Source of the DNA: 3107 sp965216225
GTDB lineage: Bacteria > Pseudomonadota > Alphaproteobacteria > Rhodobacterales > Rhodobacteraceae
Direction of reading: 5' to 3'
NCBI GenBank assembly: GCA_965216225.1
Contig: CBDCFF010000026.1
Coordinates: forward strand, 1-64,000
DNA length: 64,000 bases
This document shows positions 45,865-55,313 of this stretch, piece after piece; within the stretch, counting starts at the first letter, position 1, and each line of letters begins with the position of its first letter. Under the pieces are notes generated by a model. The model was not told the origin of the DNA. It searched no databases and saw only the letters and a list, made by a program, of their open reading frames with translations. A program made the translations under genes and the position numbers.

Positions 45865-47679
45865 ATGCGTTCGGATAGTGAAAACGAGGCGACGAACAAC
45901 CGTATTGTCATGGTGATATTGGGGGCGCTCGCAGGGCTGAGCCTGTGGCTGCTCATTGATTACCTCGACGAGGTGATCACGAATTCGCGCCTGTATACGC
46001 TGTTGTTCGCGTTCACGCTGGCCTTTTTCGGTTCCTTGCTGGCGCTGATCGGGCCGCTGCGGTTTCGCCGTGCGGTGCGCGCCGCCGCGATTGTCGCGGT
46101 TCCGGCATCTGTCCTGTTGTTCATGGCGGGTTTCCGGTTCGGGCAGCGGGAGGATTTCCTGCAAACCGGGCATCCTGTCATTGCGTTCCTTGTGCTGGTC
46201 GCATTGCCGCTGCCGTTCATGATCGCACGGGAAAGGATGGCGGGGAACTGGCGCGATTACGAGGCGCTGTTCGATCATGCCTGGTCCATCGTCATGCGTT
46301 ACGCCGCCGGGTGGCTGTTCGTGGCCGTGTTCTGGGGCGTGGTCCGCCTGAGCGACGCCCTGCTACAGCTTGTCGGGGTGGAAATCATCGAGGTTCTGCT
46401 GAGGATTGACCCGGCGCCATACATCATGACCGGCGCGGTGCTGGGCGTCGCCCTGGCGGTGCTGGATGAACTGCCGGATTATGTAACGCCGTTTCTGCTG
46501 TTGCGTTTTCTGAGGCTGCTTCTGCCGGTGTTCCTTGTCGTCGTGGCGGTCTTCATCCTTGCGCTGCCGTTCAGGGGGGTGTCGGGGCTGTTTGGCGGGC
46601 TGTCCGCCGCCGCGACGCTGATGGCGATCGCGATCGGGTCGATCACGCTGATCTCTGCCGCCGTGGACCGCAATGACGGGGATGCGGTGCAGTCCCCCAT
46701 GATGCGCGGGGGCGTGCAGGCCCTGGTGGCGATGACCCCGGTGATTGCGGGGCTCGCGCTTTATGCGGTCTGGCTGCGGGTCGATCAGTATGGCTGGACG
46801 CCGGATCGTTTCGCGGCGGCGATCATGGGTGTCGCGATTCTGGCCTATGCGTTGAGTTACGCCTTTGCGGTGTTCCCGAAAGCCGCGTGGATGCGGCGCA
46901 TTCGCACTGCCAATGTCTATCTTGCGCTCGGGGTTCTGGCGCTGGCGGCGCTGTTCCTGTCGCCGGTTCTGAATGTTCAGGAAATGTCTGTGCGCTCTCA
47001 GCTTTCGCGGTTCGAGTCCGGCCGGACGGGTGCCGGGGCGCTGGACATCTGGACAATCCGCCATCATTGGGGGCTTGCCGGTGCGGCGGCGATTGCAGGG
47101 CTTTCGACCATGACGGACCACCCGGAGGCCGGGCGGCTGCAACAGCTTCTGGCGGCGCTTGAGGCTGCGGAAAGCCCCTCTGAATTCCGGCGCGCGGCCG
47201 GAAACGCAGTCGGAAACGCAGTCGGAAACGATGCGGCGCAGCGGGAGCATTCCGGTTTGCACTCGTCAATGCCTGTCTACGGGGTGCCCGGCGGGGCGGC
47301 CGCCACCCTGCCCGCACGGGTTCTGGATGACATCCCGCCCCCGCAGCTTCGTCAAATGCAGGCAGGATGTCTGCGCAAGACGCCCGAAGGCGCCCCCGGA
47401 TGCGTGATTGTCGCGGCTGATCTGGTGCCGACAGCGGTCGGGCGCGAATATCTGGCGCTGTTTATGCCGGGCGATGGCCCGGTGCAGATGTTCGCGATGG
47501 TGCAGACGCCGGATGGCGGCTATCGCATCGACCATTCGCTGCGCGATCTGATGCGCGAGGCGGGGGCGTTTGCGGATGCGTCGATCATTGACGCCATCCG
47601 GGCGGGGGTCGCCGACACCCGCCCGTCCGGCGTCAGGATACTGTCGGTCGGAAACTCGGAAATCTTCATTCAGCCCTGA
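45865..47679 (+). CDS. DUF4153-domain multispanning membrane protein
   Basis: 604 aa with about a dozen hydrophobic segments over the first 370 residues (IVMVILGALAGLSLWLLI first), then a soluble C-terminal region of about 230 residues. Matches the DUF4153 pattern; function unknown. The C-terminal part contains a tandem AVGNAVGN repeat. ATG at 45865 with GGGGAG 8 nt upstream rather than the GTG at 45856. Confidence 0.75.
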   Translation: MRSDSENEATNNRIVMVILGALAGLSLWLLIDYLDEVITNSRLYTLLFAFTLAFFGSLLALIGPLRFRRAVRAAAIVAVPASVLLFMAGFRFGQREDFLQTGHPVIAFLVLVALPLPFMIARERMAGNWRDYEALFDHAWSIVMRYAAGWLFVAVFWGVVRLSDALLQLVGVEIIEVLLRIDPAPYIMTGAVLGVALAVLDELPDYVTPFLLLRFLRLLLPVFLVVVAVFILALPFRGVSGLFGGLSAAATLMAIAIGSITLISAAVDRNDGDAVQSPMMRGGVQALVAMTPVIAGLALYAVWLRVDQYGWTPDRFAAAIMGVAILAYALSYAFAVFPKAAWMRRIRTANVYLALGVLALAALFLSPVLNVQEMSVRSQLSRFESGRTGAGALDIWTIRHHWGLAGAAAIAGLSTMTDHPEAGRLQQLLAALEAAESPSEFRRAAGNAVGNAVGNDAAQREHSGLHSSMPVYGVPGGAAATLPARVLDDIPPPQLRQMQAGCLRKTPEGAPGCVIVAADLVPTAVGREYLALFMPGDGPVQMFAMVQTPDGGYRIDHSLRDLMREAGAFADASIIDAIRAGVADTRPSGVRILSVGNSEIFIQP

Positions 47680-47739
47680 ACCTTAAGGGGGATGTTAACC
47701 CCTCGATCCTAGCCTTCGCTCCAGCCGGGGAGGGCAAGG

Positions 47740-48330
47740 ATGCATGGCCTGTTGAATCGTTCCATACAGTGTTTTGTCCGCGACACCTATGGCAGTGACA
47801 CCTGGCGCAATGTGGCGGAACTGGCGGGGCTTGGCGCTCCGGGTTTTGAGGCGATGCTGCGCTATGATGACGGCCTGACCTATGCGGTCACGGATGCTGC
47901 GGTTGGTCTGCTTGGCCAGGAACGGGGCGATTTTCTCCAGAATCTCGGGGCTTATCTGGTGTCGCATGAAAACGTGGCGGCGGTGCGGCGTCTGCTGCGC
48001 TTTGGCGGCGAAAACTTCGAGGAGTTTCTGCATTCGCTGGAAGAACTGCCGGATCGCGTGCGCATGGCGGTGCCGGACCTGGAATTTCCGCGGCTGGTTC
48101 TGCGCGATTGCGGGCATGGCCGGTTTCTGCTGCGATGCCTGTGGGACCATCAGGATTTCGGGCATGTGGTGATCGGGGTTCTGCGCGGCATGGCCGATGA
48201 TTACGGCGCGCTGGTGTTTCTGGAATTCCGTGAGGCGCAGCAGGGCGAAGGAGAGGAGATCGAGATCATCGTTGCCGAGGCGCGCTTTACGGAAGGGCGC
48301 AGCTTTCGTCTTGCCGGCGGGGTGGAGTGA
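47740..48330 (+). CDS. H-NOX (haem NO-binding) domain protein with non-canonical haem residues
   Basis: 196-aa stand-alone H-NOX protein, starting MHGLLNRSIQCFVRDTYG as the family does. H-NOX domains bind haem through a His near residue 102-105 and a YxSxR propionate motif near 131-137. Here the expected His position reads P104 (SLEELPDRV), with a His at 98 instead, and the YxSxR region reads C-L-W-D-H. Haem binding may therefore be altered or lost. Three bases separate it from an HNOBA-GGDEF gene, the usual partner type. Confidence 0.85.
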   Translation: MHGLLNRSIQCFVRDTYGSDTWRNVAELAGLGAPGFEAMLRYDDGLTYAVTDAAVGLLGQERGDFLQNLGAYLVSHENVAAVRRLLRFGGENFEEFLHSLEELPDRVRMAVPDLEFPRLVLRDCGHGRFLLRCLWDHQDFGHVVIGVLRGMADDYGALVFLEFREAQQGEGEEIEIIVAEARFTEGRSFRLAGGVE

Positions 48331-48333
48331 CGC

Positions 48334-49365
48334 ATGGCTTGTGATTGTGCGCTGAGTACCGACTGGCTGGACCGGCTGATGCCGATGCACGTGCTGCTGG
48401 ACGACACCGGGAAAATCCTGCACGCCGGACCGACGCTGCAAAAGCTGAACCCGGATACGGATATTCGGGGCAGGGATTTTCCCGACATCTTTCAGCTGAG
48501 CCGGCCCCGGACAGAGACGACATATGGCGTGATCTCCGGTTGCGCGGGCAAGCGCCTGCGCCTGCGATACCTGCCCAATCCCAGGATCGGGTTCAAGGCG
48601 CTGGCGGTGCCGGTTGCAGGGTCGAACCGTTTGCTGGTCAACCTGTCCTTCGGGATCGGCGCGCCGGACGCGGTGGGCGAATTCAGTCTGACGATGGGGG
48701 ATTTCGACCCCACCGACCTGACCGTGGAAATGCTCTATCTGGTAGAGGCGAAAGCCGCCGTGATGGATGAGTTGAGGCGCCTGAACACGCGCTTGCAGGG
48801 CGCCAAGATCGCGGCGGAGGAGCAGGCGTTTACCGACACGCTGACCGGGCTCAAGAACCGCCGGGCGCTGGATCACGTTCTGGGCCGGTATACGCAACGC
48901 GGCGATCCGTTCGGCCTGATGCACATTGATCTGGACTATTTCAAACAGGTCAATGACACGCTGGGCCATGCCGCCGGCGACCATGTGTTGCAGCATGTGG
49001 CGGAAGTGCTGATCGCCGAGACGCGGGTGGACGATACCGTGGCGCGCTTTGGCGGCGATGAGTTCGTGATCGTATTCCCGAGGCTTACCGGCAGGGCCGA
49101 CCTGCGCGGCATCGCCACGAGGATCATCGAGGGGCTGGAGGCGCCGATCCCCTTTAACGGGCAGGATTGCCGCATTTCGGCCAGTATCGGCATCACCGCG
49201 TCGGATGACTATGACAGGCCCGATGCAGAGACCATGCTGAAAGATGCGGATTTCGCGCTTTACGCCTCCAAGCATCATGGCCGGGCGCAGGCGACCTTCT
49301 TTTCCAGGGAGATGCGCGCCGGGTCTGCCGACGGGTCCGGCGATGATCTCGCGACAGGGCCGTAA
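48334..49365 (+). CDS. HNOBA-domain diguanylate cyclase
   Basis: 343 aa. The N-terminal HNOBA domain (MPMHVLLDDTGKILHAGPTL) is the known partner module of H-NOX, then a coiled linker (residues 140-165) and a GGDEF domain with FGGDEFVIVFP and an RxxD inhibitory site (RVDD) five residues before it. It should make c-di-GMP under control of the adjacent H-NOX protein, with which it is co-transcribed. Confidence 0.9.
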   Translation: MACDCALSTDWLDRLMPMHVLLDDTGKILHAGPTLQKLNPDTDIRGRDFPDIFQLSRPRTETTYGVISGCAGKRLRLRYLPNPRIGFKALAVPVAGSNRLLVNLSFGIGAPDAVGEFSLTMGDFDPTDLTVEMLYLVEAKAAVMDELRRLNTRLQGAKIAAEEQAFTDTLTGLKNRRALDHVLGRYTQRGDPFGLMHIDLDYFKQVNDTLGHAAGDHVLQHVAEVLIAETRVDDTVARFGGDEFVIVFPRLTGRADLRGIATRIIEGLEAPIPFNGQDCRISASIGITASDDYDRPDAETMLKDADFALYASKHHGRAQATFFSREMRAGSADGSGDDLATGP

Positions 49366-49522
49366 CCGTGATCCGCGCCCGGTGTTCATGCGGCCTGCAC
49401 ATGGCGCGGCGGCGATCAAAATGCGCAATCCGCCCCTTGCAGGCGCCGGGGCGCGGAACTAAGACTCTGTCAGGTATCCCGCGTCAGGTATCTCACGGGA
49501 CGACAGAGACAGGTGGACCGAC

Positions 49523-50146
49523 ATGCACGACCCCGTTGATCACTACATGAATACCCTGGTTCCCATGGTGGTCGAACAGACCTCTCGGGGGGAACGCGCC
49601 TATGATATTTTCTCGCGCCTTCTGAAGGAACGGATCGTGTTCATCACCGGTCCGGTTCACGATGGCATGTCGAGCCTGATCGTCGCCCAGCTTCTGCATC
49701 TGGAGGCGGAGAACCCGTCGAAGGAAATTTCCATGTATATCAACAGCCCCGGCGGTGTCGTGACCTCCGGCCTGTCGGTCTACGACACGATGCAGTACAT
49801 CAAGCCGAAGGTCTCGACCCTGGTTGTGGGACAGGCGGCGTCAATGGGCTCCCTGCTGCTGGCCGCGGGCGAGCGGGGGATGCGCTTTTCGCTGCCCAAC
49901 TCCCGGATCATGATGCATCAGCCATCGGGCGGGTATCAGGGCCAGGCCACCGACATCATGATCCACGCCCGGGAAACGCAGAAACTGAAGGACCAGCTGA
50001 ACCAGATTTATGTAAAACACACCGGGCAGAAGCTGAAAGCGGTCATCGAAGCGCTGGAGCGTGACAATTTCATGTCGCCCGAAGCCGCGAGGGAGTGGGG
50101 CCTGATCGACGAAATCGTCGCAAATCGCGTGAAATCCGAAGATTGA
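49523..50146 (+). CDS. clpP: ATP-dependent Clp protease proteolytic subunit ClpP
   Basis: 207 aa. Serine in GQAASMGSLLLAAG, His in RIMMHQPSGG, and the following Asp form the triad. Preceded by a leader with GACAGGTGGACCGAC before the ATG. It works with ClpX encoded 135 bp downstream. Full length. Confidence 0.97.
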   Translation: MHDPVDHYMNTLVPMVVEQTSRGERAYDIFSRLLKERIVFITGPVHDGMSSLIVAQLLHLEAENPSKEISMYINSPGGVVTSGLSVYDTMQYIKPKVSTLVVGQAASMGSLLLAAGERGMRFSLPNSRIMMHQPSGGYQGQATDIMIHARETQKLKDQLNQIYVKHTGQKLKAVIEALERDNFMSPEAAREWGLIDEIVANRVKSED

Positions 50147-50281
50147 TTCCGAAATCACGCCCTGATCGGATGGAATTTGACATTGAGCTTGCAAGTGCCC
50201 TGCCTTAGGCTGGCCCCGGGACATCAGCGTTCCGGGGAAGCGGGCGATACAGGTAAATGGCGAAAGCCTTGAAGGATTGAG

Positions 50282-51547
50282 ATGGCGAACAACTTTGGCG
50301 GCGACGGCAAGAACACCCTCTACTGCTCATTTTGCGGAAAGAGTCAGCACGAGGTGCGCAAACTGATCGCCGGGCCGACGGTGTTCATCTGCGATGAATG
50401 CGTCGAACTGTGCATGGACATCATTCGGGAAGAGACGAAATCCGCCGGGCTGAAATCCGCTGACGGGGTGCCGACGCCAAAGGAGATCTGCGCGGTTCTG
50501 GATGATTACGTGATCGGGCAACCGGTTGCCAAGCGGGTGCTGTCGGTGGCGGTTCACAATCACTACAAGCGTTTGAACCATGCCTCCAAATCCAGCGATG
50601 TGGAACTGGCGAAATCGAACATCCTGCTGATCGGGCCGACCGGGTGCGGCAAGACGCTTTTGGCGCAGACGCTGGCGCGGATTCTGGATGTCCCGTTCAC
50701 CATGGCCGATGCGACCACGCTGACCGAAGCGGGTTATGTGGGCGAGGATGTGGAAAACATCATCCTGAAGCTGTTGCAGGCCAGTGAATACAATGTCGAA
50801 CGCGCACAGCGCGGCATCGTCTATATCGACGAGGTGGACAAGATCACCCGCAAATCCGACAATCCGTCGATCACCCGCGATGTCTCGGGCGAGGGGGTGC
50901 AGCAGGCGCTTCTGAAACTGATGGAGGGCACCGTGGCCGCGGTTCCGCCGCAGGGCGGGCGCAAGCATCCGCAGCAGGAATTTCTGCAAGTTGACACCAC
51001 GGACATCCTTTTTGTCTGCGGCGGCGCTTTTGCCGGGCTGGACAAGATCATCGCCGCGCGCGGCAAGGGCTCTGCCATGGGTTTCGGGGCCGATGTGAAG
51101 GTAAACGACAATCGCGGCGTGGGTGAGATTTTCACCGATCTCGAACCCGAAGACCTGTTGAAATACGGGTTGATCCCGGAATTTGTCGGCCGTCTGCCGG
51201 TGATTGCCTCGCTGGAGGATCTGGACGAGGACGCGCTGGTCACGATCCTCACCAAACCCAAGAACGCGCTGATAAAGCAATATCAGCGGCTGTTCGAGAT
51301 GGAAGACACCAGGCTGACCTTCACGGAGGATGCGCTGAAAGCGATTGCCAAACGCGCGATCGGGCGCAAGACCGGGGCGCGGGGGCTGCGCTCGATCCTC
51401 GAAAACATCCTGCTGAACACCATGTTCGAACTGCCGGGCATGGACAGCGTGGATGAGGTTGTGGTGAATGAAGAGGCCGCGATTTCCGACACCGGGCCGC
51501 TGTTGGTTCATGGCGATGCGAAAGGCGAGACGGGCACCGCCGGCTGA
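50282..51547 (+). CDS. clpX: ATP-dependent Clp protease ATPase subunit ClpX
   Basis: 421-aa unfoldase. N-terminal zinc domain CSFCGKSQHEV...CDECVELC, Walker A LLIGPTGCGKTLLAQT, Walker B IVYIDEVDKI, sensor and GARGLRSILE near the C-terminus. A TTGACA-like -35 box occurs at 50177 in the clpP-clpX gap, but no clear -10 is seen. Confidence 0.97.
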   Translation: MANNFGGDGKNTLYCSFCGKSQHEVRKLIAGPTVFICDECVELCMDIIREETKSAGLKSADGVPTPKEICAVLDDYVIGQPVAKRVLSVAVHNHYKRLNHASKSSDVELAKSNILLIGPTGCGKTLLAQTLARILDVPFTMADATTLTEAGYVGEDVENIILKLLQASEYNVERAQRGIVYIDEVDKITRKSDNPSITRDVSGEGVQQALLKLMEGTVAAVPPQGGRKHPQQEFLQVDTTDILFVCGGAFAGLDKIIAARGKGSAMGFGADVKVNDNRGVGEIFTDLEPEDLLKYGLIPEFVGRLPVIASLEDLDEDALVTILTKPKNALIKQYQRLFEMEDTRLTFTEDALKAIAKRAIGRKTGARGLRSILENILLNTMFELPGMDSVDEVVVNEEAAISDTGPLLVHGDAKGETGTAG

Positions 51548-51554
51548 TGCGGAC

Positions 51555-51935
51555 ATGCCCGTGAAGCGCATCCGTTCCGGATCGGAGTATGAACCGAAAG
51601 TCGGCTATTGCCGGGCGGTGGTGGCCGATGGCTGGGTGTTCGTGTCGGGTTCCACCGGTGTGGATCATGCCACCGGGAAAATTTCCGAAGGCGCGACCGG
51701 GCAATGCCGTATTGCCCTGGGCACGATAGAACGCGCCCTGACAGAAGCGGGTGCCGCCTTTGCCGATGTGGTGCGGGTGCGATATATCCTGCCGGATCGG
51801 GCGGATTTCGAACCGTGCTGGCCGCTTCTGTCGGCAGCGTTCGGAGGGCATCCGCCCGCCGCAACGATGATTGAGGCCGGGCTGATCGACCCGGCCATGA
51901 AGATCGAAATCGAGGTGGACGAAAAACTGCCGTAA
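51555..51935 (+). CDS. RidA/YjgF-family protein
   Basis: 126 aa. Chorismate-mutase-like trimeric fold of the RidA superfamily: VFVSGSTGVDHATGKI, DVVRVRYILPDRADFE, and PAATMIEAGLIDPAMKIEIE. The canonical imine-deaminase Arg in the late segment is replaced (LIDPAMKIEIE lacks the usual R), so it is probably a paralogue and not the housekeeping RidA. Starts 7 bp after clpX. Confidence 0.8.
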   Translation: MPVKRIRSGSEYEPKVGYCRAVVADGWVFVSGSTGVDHATGKISEGATGQCRIALGTIERALTEAGAAFADVVRVRYILPDRADFEPCWPLLSAAFGGHPPAATMIEAGLIDPAMKIEIEVDEKLP

Positions 51936-52029
51936 TCGCGATTGCGGGCGATTGCGTGCGGGCGCACACGCCACTGGACCTTCCGGCCCCGATGCGCCAT
52001 ACATGGCGGCAATGGTTCGGGAGGTGTTC

Positions 52030-52404
52030 ATGCGCTCCATTCTTTCTCTGCTGACCTGGTATCATGGCTCGACCCTGGGCACGCGGCTGTTCACCTGGCG
52101 CAGGGGCGTCAGGGTCGGCGAAGACGATCAGGGCAATGTATTCTACGAAACCCGCGACGGGAAAAGGCGCTGGGTGGTCTATGCGGATGCGCCCGAGGCC
52201 AGCAGGATTCCGCCACAATGGCATGGCTGGCTGCATTTCACCTGGGCCGAGCCGCCATCGAAGGCGCCGCTGAAGCACAAGGTCTGGGAAAAGCCGCATC
52301 GGGAAAACCTGACGGGGACCGGGCTGGCCTACGCCCCGGCTGGTTCCATTCGCCGGGCGGCGCCAAAGCCGCGCAGTGATTACGAAGCCTGGCAGCCAGA
52401 GTAA
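52030..52404 (+). CDS. NDUFA12-like NADH:ubiquinone oxidoreductase accessory subunit
   Basis: 124 aa. Matches the NDUFA12/B17.2 family of complex I, found in alphaproteobacteria and mitochondria: LLTWYHGSTLGTRLFTW at the start, GKRRWVVY and IPPQWHGWLHFTWAEPPS. ATG at 52030 with GGGAGG 6 nt upstream. The mlaD gene follows after 4 bp. Confidence 0.9.
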   Translation: MRSILSLLTWYHGSTLGTRLFTWRRGVRVGEDDQGNVFYETRDGKRRWVVYADAPEASRIPPQWHGWLHFTWAEPPSKAPLKHKVWEKPHRENLTGTGLAYAPAGSIRRAAPKPRSDYEAWQPE

Positions 52405-52408
52405 AACG

Positions 52409-52861
52409 ATGTCCGAAAGCACCGCAGAGGTTCTGGTGGGTGGCGCAGTGCTGGCCGTGGCGCTGGGGTTTCTGATCCATGTCGGCCAGGCAACCGGTTA
52501 TTCCAGGGATGGCGATGGATACCAGCTGAGCGCAAGTTTCCGATCTGCCGAAGGTGTTTTCGTCGGCACCGATATTCGTCTGGCCGGGGTGAAGATCGGT
52601 GCCGTGACGGGGTTGGAACTGAACCCCGAAACCTATCGTGCGGATACGGTTCTGCGCATCCGCGAAGGTATTGCGATCCCCGATGACAGTCGGGCGCAAA
52701 TCTCTTTCGAGGGGCTGCTGGGCGGAAATTACATGGAGATATTGCCGGGCGGATCGCCTGAAAACCTCGAACCCGGAGCCGAGATCGAGGACACCCAGGG
52801 CGCTGTGGGCCTGATTGCGCTGCTGGCCAAATTCATGTCAGGAAGCAATTCGGACGAATGA
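52409..52861 (+). CDS. mlaD: Outer-membrane lipid asymmetry protein MlaD
   Basis: 150 aa. One N-terminal transmembrane helix (VLVGGAVLAVALGFLIHV) and an MCE domain with YQLSASFRSAEGVFVGTDIR and GLLGGNYMEILPGG. Periplasmic lipid-carrying ring of the Mla transporter; other mla genes are not adjacent. Stop overlaps the next start as ATGA. Confidence 0.9.
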   Translation: MSESTAEVLVGGAVLAVALGFLIHVGQATGYSRDGDGYQLSASFRSAEGVFVGTDIRLAGVKIGAVTGLELNPETYRADTVLRIREGIAIPDDSRAQISFEGLLGGNYMEILPGGSPENLEPGAEIEDTQGAVGLIALLAKFMSGSNSDE

Positions 52862-53232
52862 GACCAATGAGACCAATGAAATGTGCGCTTTCGGCCCTGC
52901 TGGTGCTCTCTTCCCCGGCATTTGCGCAGAATTACGAACTGGCGACCGCTGCCGATGGGGCGATCCTGCGCGGGCTGGACCGCATGAACGGGCAGCTTGT
53001 TGATCTGGCGTTGTCCAATGGCGCAAGCGGGCGGTTGGGACCGCTGAACGTCATGCTGGAGGAATGCCGTTATCCCACCGGCAACCCTTCGGGCGATGCC
53101 TATGCCAGTCTGAAGATCACCGAAGATGGCGACGCCCTGTTTGCGGGCTGGATGCTGGCCTCTTCCCCGGCGCTGAACGCGATGGATCACCGGCGCTACG
53201 ATGTCTGGGTGTTGCGCTGCACGACCTCGTGA
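52858..53232 (+). CDS. DUF2155-domain periplasmic protein
   Basis: 124 aa with a signal peptide (CALSALLVLSSPAFA) and the DUF2155 core (ILRGLDRMNGQLVDLALSNG, LEECRYPTGNPSGDAYASL, DVWVLRCTTS). Two conserved Cys may pair in the periplasm. Function unknown. Coupled to mlaD; its last 37 bp overlap the aat gene tail to tail. Confidence 0.85.
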   Translation: MRPMRPMKCALSALLVLSSPAFAQNYELATAADGAILRGLDRMNGQLVDLALSNGASGRLGPLNVMLEECRYPTGNPSGDAYASLKITEDGDALFAGWMLASSPALNAMDHRRYDVWVLRCTTS

Positions 53233-53837
53233 CCAGAGGGGATGCGGGCCGGGGCATCGAAATCGGCGGTATCACCAAGGGCGGCGTACAGCTTTTCATG
53301 ATAGGTGTCGCGGCTGACCTCGACCGCGCCGAGACTGGCGAGGTGCGGCGTCAGGAACTGGGTGTCGAAAAGCGTGAACCCGGCGCGGCGCAGGTGGTCG
53401 ATCAGATAAGCCAGCGCGATCTTCGAGGCATCCCGTTCGCGTGAAAACATGCTCTCTCCAAAGAACGCGGCGCCAAGGGTAACGCCGTATACCCCGCCGA
53501 TCAGGCGCTCTTGCCGCCAGACTTCCAGAGAATGGGCGTGTCCCATTTCGTGCAGGCGAAGATAAAGCGCCCTGATGGCGCCATTGATCCAGGTTTCCGG
53601 CCGGTCGGCGCAGGCATCCAGCACACCGCCGAATTCGCGATTTGTCCGAACCGTGAACTCTTCGCGCCGAATCCTGCGGGCGAGACTGCGGGAAATGTGA
53701 AATCCGTCCAGGGGAAAGATGCCGCGCCGCTCTGGATCGACCCAGAATATATCCGTGTCTTCGGCGGATTCGGACATCGGAAAGACGCCTGCCGCGCAGG
53801 CTCTCAGCAGAATATGCGGGCTGATGGGCGTTGTCAT
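53196..53837 (-). CDS. aat: Leucyl/phenylalanyl-tRNA--protein transferase
   Basis: 213 aa. Adds Leu or Phe to N-terminal Arg/Lys of proteins for ClpS-ClpAP degradation. Shows ILLRACAAGVFPMSE, IFWVDPERRGIFPLDGFHIS, GGVYGVTLGAAFFGESMFS and FTLFDTQFLTPHLASLGAVE. Start chosen at the ATG of MTTPISPH. Convergent with DUF2155; accC lies about 108 bp upstream. Confidence 0.94.
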   Translation of the reverse strand: MTTPISPHILLRACAAGVFPMSESAEDTDIFWVDPERRGIFPLDGFHISRSLARRIRREEFTVRTNREFGGVLDACADRPETWINGAIRALYLRLHEMGHAHSLEVWRQERLIGGVYGVTLGAAFFGESMFSRERDASKIALAYLIDHLRRAGFTLFDTQFLTPHLASLGAVEVSRDTYHEKLYAALGDTADFDAPARIPSGHEVVQRNTQTS

Positions 53838-53945
53838 GCCGGGCATCCCGTGAACGGGGGCGTCATGTCGGTGAAACCGGGGGCGCCGGGGTGCCGCCAT
53901 GCCCCTGCCGTCGCGGATGCCTCATCATGTGCGCTCAGGCCCCGC

Positions 53946-55301
53946 TCAGACCTGGGCCAGAAGACCGGTTTCCAGCCATTTTTCCAGCCAGTGGATGTCA
54001 TAATTGCCGGTCTGCACGTCCGGTTCCTGCAACAGCGCGTGAAACAGCGGGATGGTGGTATCGACTCCGTCCACGATCAACTCTCCCAGAGCCCGCCTCA
54101 GACGTGCGATCGCCTCTGGCCGGTCGCGGCCATGGACGATCAGCTTGCCGATCAGGCTGTCATAGTGGGGCGGGATCGAATAGCCGTCGTAAAGCGCCGA
54201 ATCCATCCGCACGCCCAGACCGCCCGGCGCGTGGTATTGGGTGATCCTGCCGGGGCAGGGGGCAAAGTCGGGCAGGCGCTCGGCGTTGATCCGCACCTCG
54301 ATGGCAGCGCCGTTGATGATCAGGTCGTCCTGCGTGAATGAAAGCGGTTCGCCAGCCGCCACCCGGAGCTGTTCGCGGACAAGATCGACACCGAATATTG
54401 CCTCGGTGATCGGGTGTTCGACCTGCAAGCGGGTGTTCATTTCGATGAAATGGAACGCGCCGTTTTCATGAAGAAATTCGATGGTGCCCGCGCCGATATA
54501 GTCGATGGACGCGACGGCATCCGCACAGACCCTGCCGATTCCGGCGCGCATTTCAGGGGTGATCGCCGGTCCGGGGGCCTCTTCAAACACCTTCTGGTGG
54601 CGGCGCTGCAAGGAACAGTCGCGTTCGCCCAGATGGACGGCCCCGCCCTTGCCATCGCCGAAAACCTGCACCTCGATATGCCGGGGCCTGCCGAGATATT
54701 TCTCGATATACACCTCGTCATTGCCGAAGGCGGCCTTGCCCTCGGCCCGGGCGGTGCGAAAGGCGGTTTCCAGTTCGTCGGCGGAATTGGCCAGCTTCAT
54801 ACCGCGTCCGCCGCCGCCGGCGGTGGCCTTGACGATGACCGGATAGCCGATTTCCCCGGCGGCCTTGCGCGCGGTTTCGTAATCCGGCACGCCGCCGTCA
54901 GAGCCGGGAACACAAGGCACGCCCAGGCGTTTCATCGTGTCCTTGGCGGTGATCTTGTCGCCCATGATGCGGATATGTTCCGCGGTCGGGCCGATGAAGG
55001 CAATCTGGTGATCTTCAAGCGCCTGCACGAAATTGGCGTTCTCGGACAGGAAGCCATAGCCGGGATGCACGGCCTGCGCCCCCGAGATTTCGCAGGCGGC
55101 GATGATCGAAGCGATGTTCAGATAGCTTGCTGCGCTGGAGGGCGGGCCGATGCAGATCGCTTCATCCGCCATGCGCACATGCATGGCGTCGGAATCCGCC
55201 GTGGAATGCACCGCGACGGTCTGAATGTCCATCTCGCGCGCGGCGCGGATTACCCGCAGGGCAATTTCGCCCCGGTTGGCGATGAGAATCTTTTCGAACA
55301 T
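53946..55301 (-). CDS. accC: Acetyl-CoA carboxylase biotin carboxylase subunit
   Basis: 451 aa. ATP-grasp biotin carboxylase: FEKILIANRGEIALRVI, PGYGFLSENANFVQAL, ATAGGGGRGMKLA (ATP loop), ERDCSLQRRHQKVFEEAPG, and EMNTRLQVEHPITEAI with catalytic residues. First committed step of fatty acid synthesis together with AccB. I used the ATG at 55301, with AAGG upstream; 12 bp after accB. Confidence 0.96.
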   Translation of the reverse strand: MFEKILIANRGEIALRVIRAAREMDIQTVAVHSTADSDAMHVRMADEAICIGPPSSAASYLNIASIIAACEISGAQAVHPGYGFLSENANFVQALEDHQIAFIGPTAEHIRIMGDKITAKDTMKRLGVPCVPGSDGGVPDYETARKAAGEIGYPVIVKATAGGGGRGMKLANSADELETAFRTARAEGKAAFGNDEVYIEKYLGRPRHIEVQVFGDGKGGAVHLGERDCSLQRRHQKVFEEAPGPAITPEMRAGIGRVCADAVASIDYIGAGTIEFLHENGAFHFIEMNTRLQVEHPITEAIFGVDLVREQLRVAAGEPLSFTQDDLIINGAAIEVRINAERLPDFAPCPGRITQYHAPGGLGVRMDSALYDGYSIPPHYDSLIGKLIVHGRDRPEAIARLRRALGELIVDGVDTTIPLFHALLQEPDVQTGNYDIHWLEKWLETGLLAQV

Positions 55302-55313
55302 CCGCGCCACGCC

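Noticed and set aside
47200..47235. Short tandem repeat GGAAACGCAGTC in the DUF4153 gene
   Set aside because: Two to three in-frame copies only; explained as local coding duplication, not a CRISPR or other array.
50177..50210. clpX promoter with TTGACA box
   Set aside because: The -35 is good but no acceptable -10 at 16-18 bp spacing was found.
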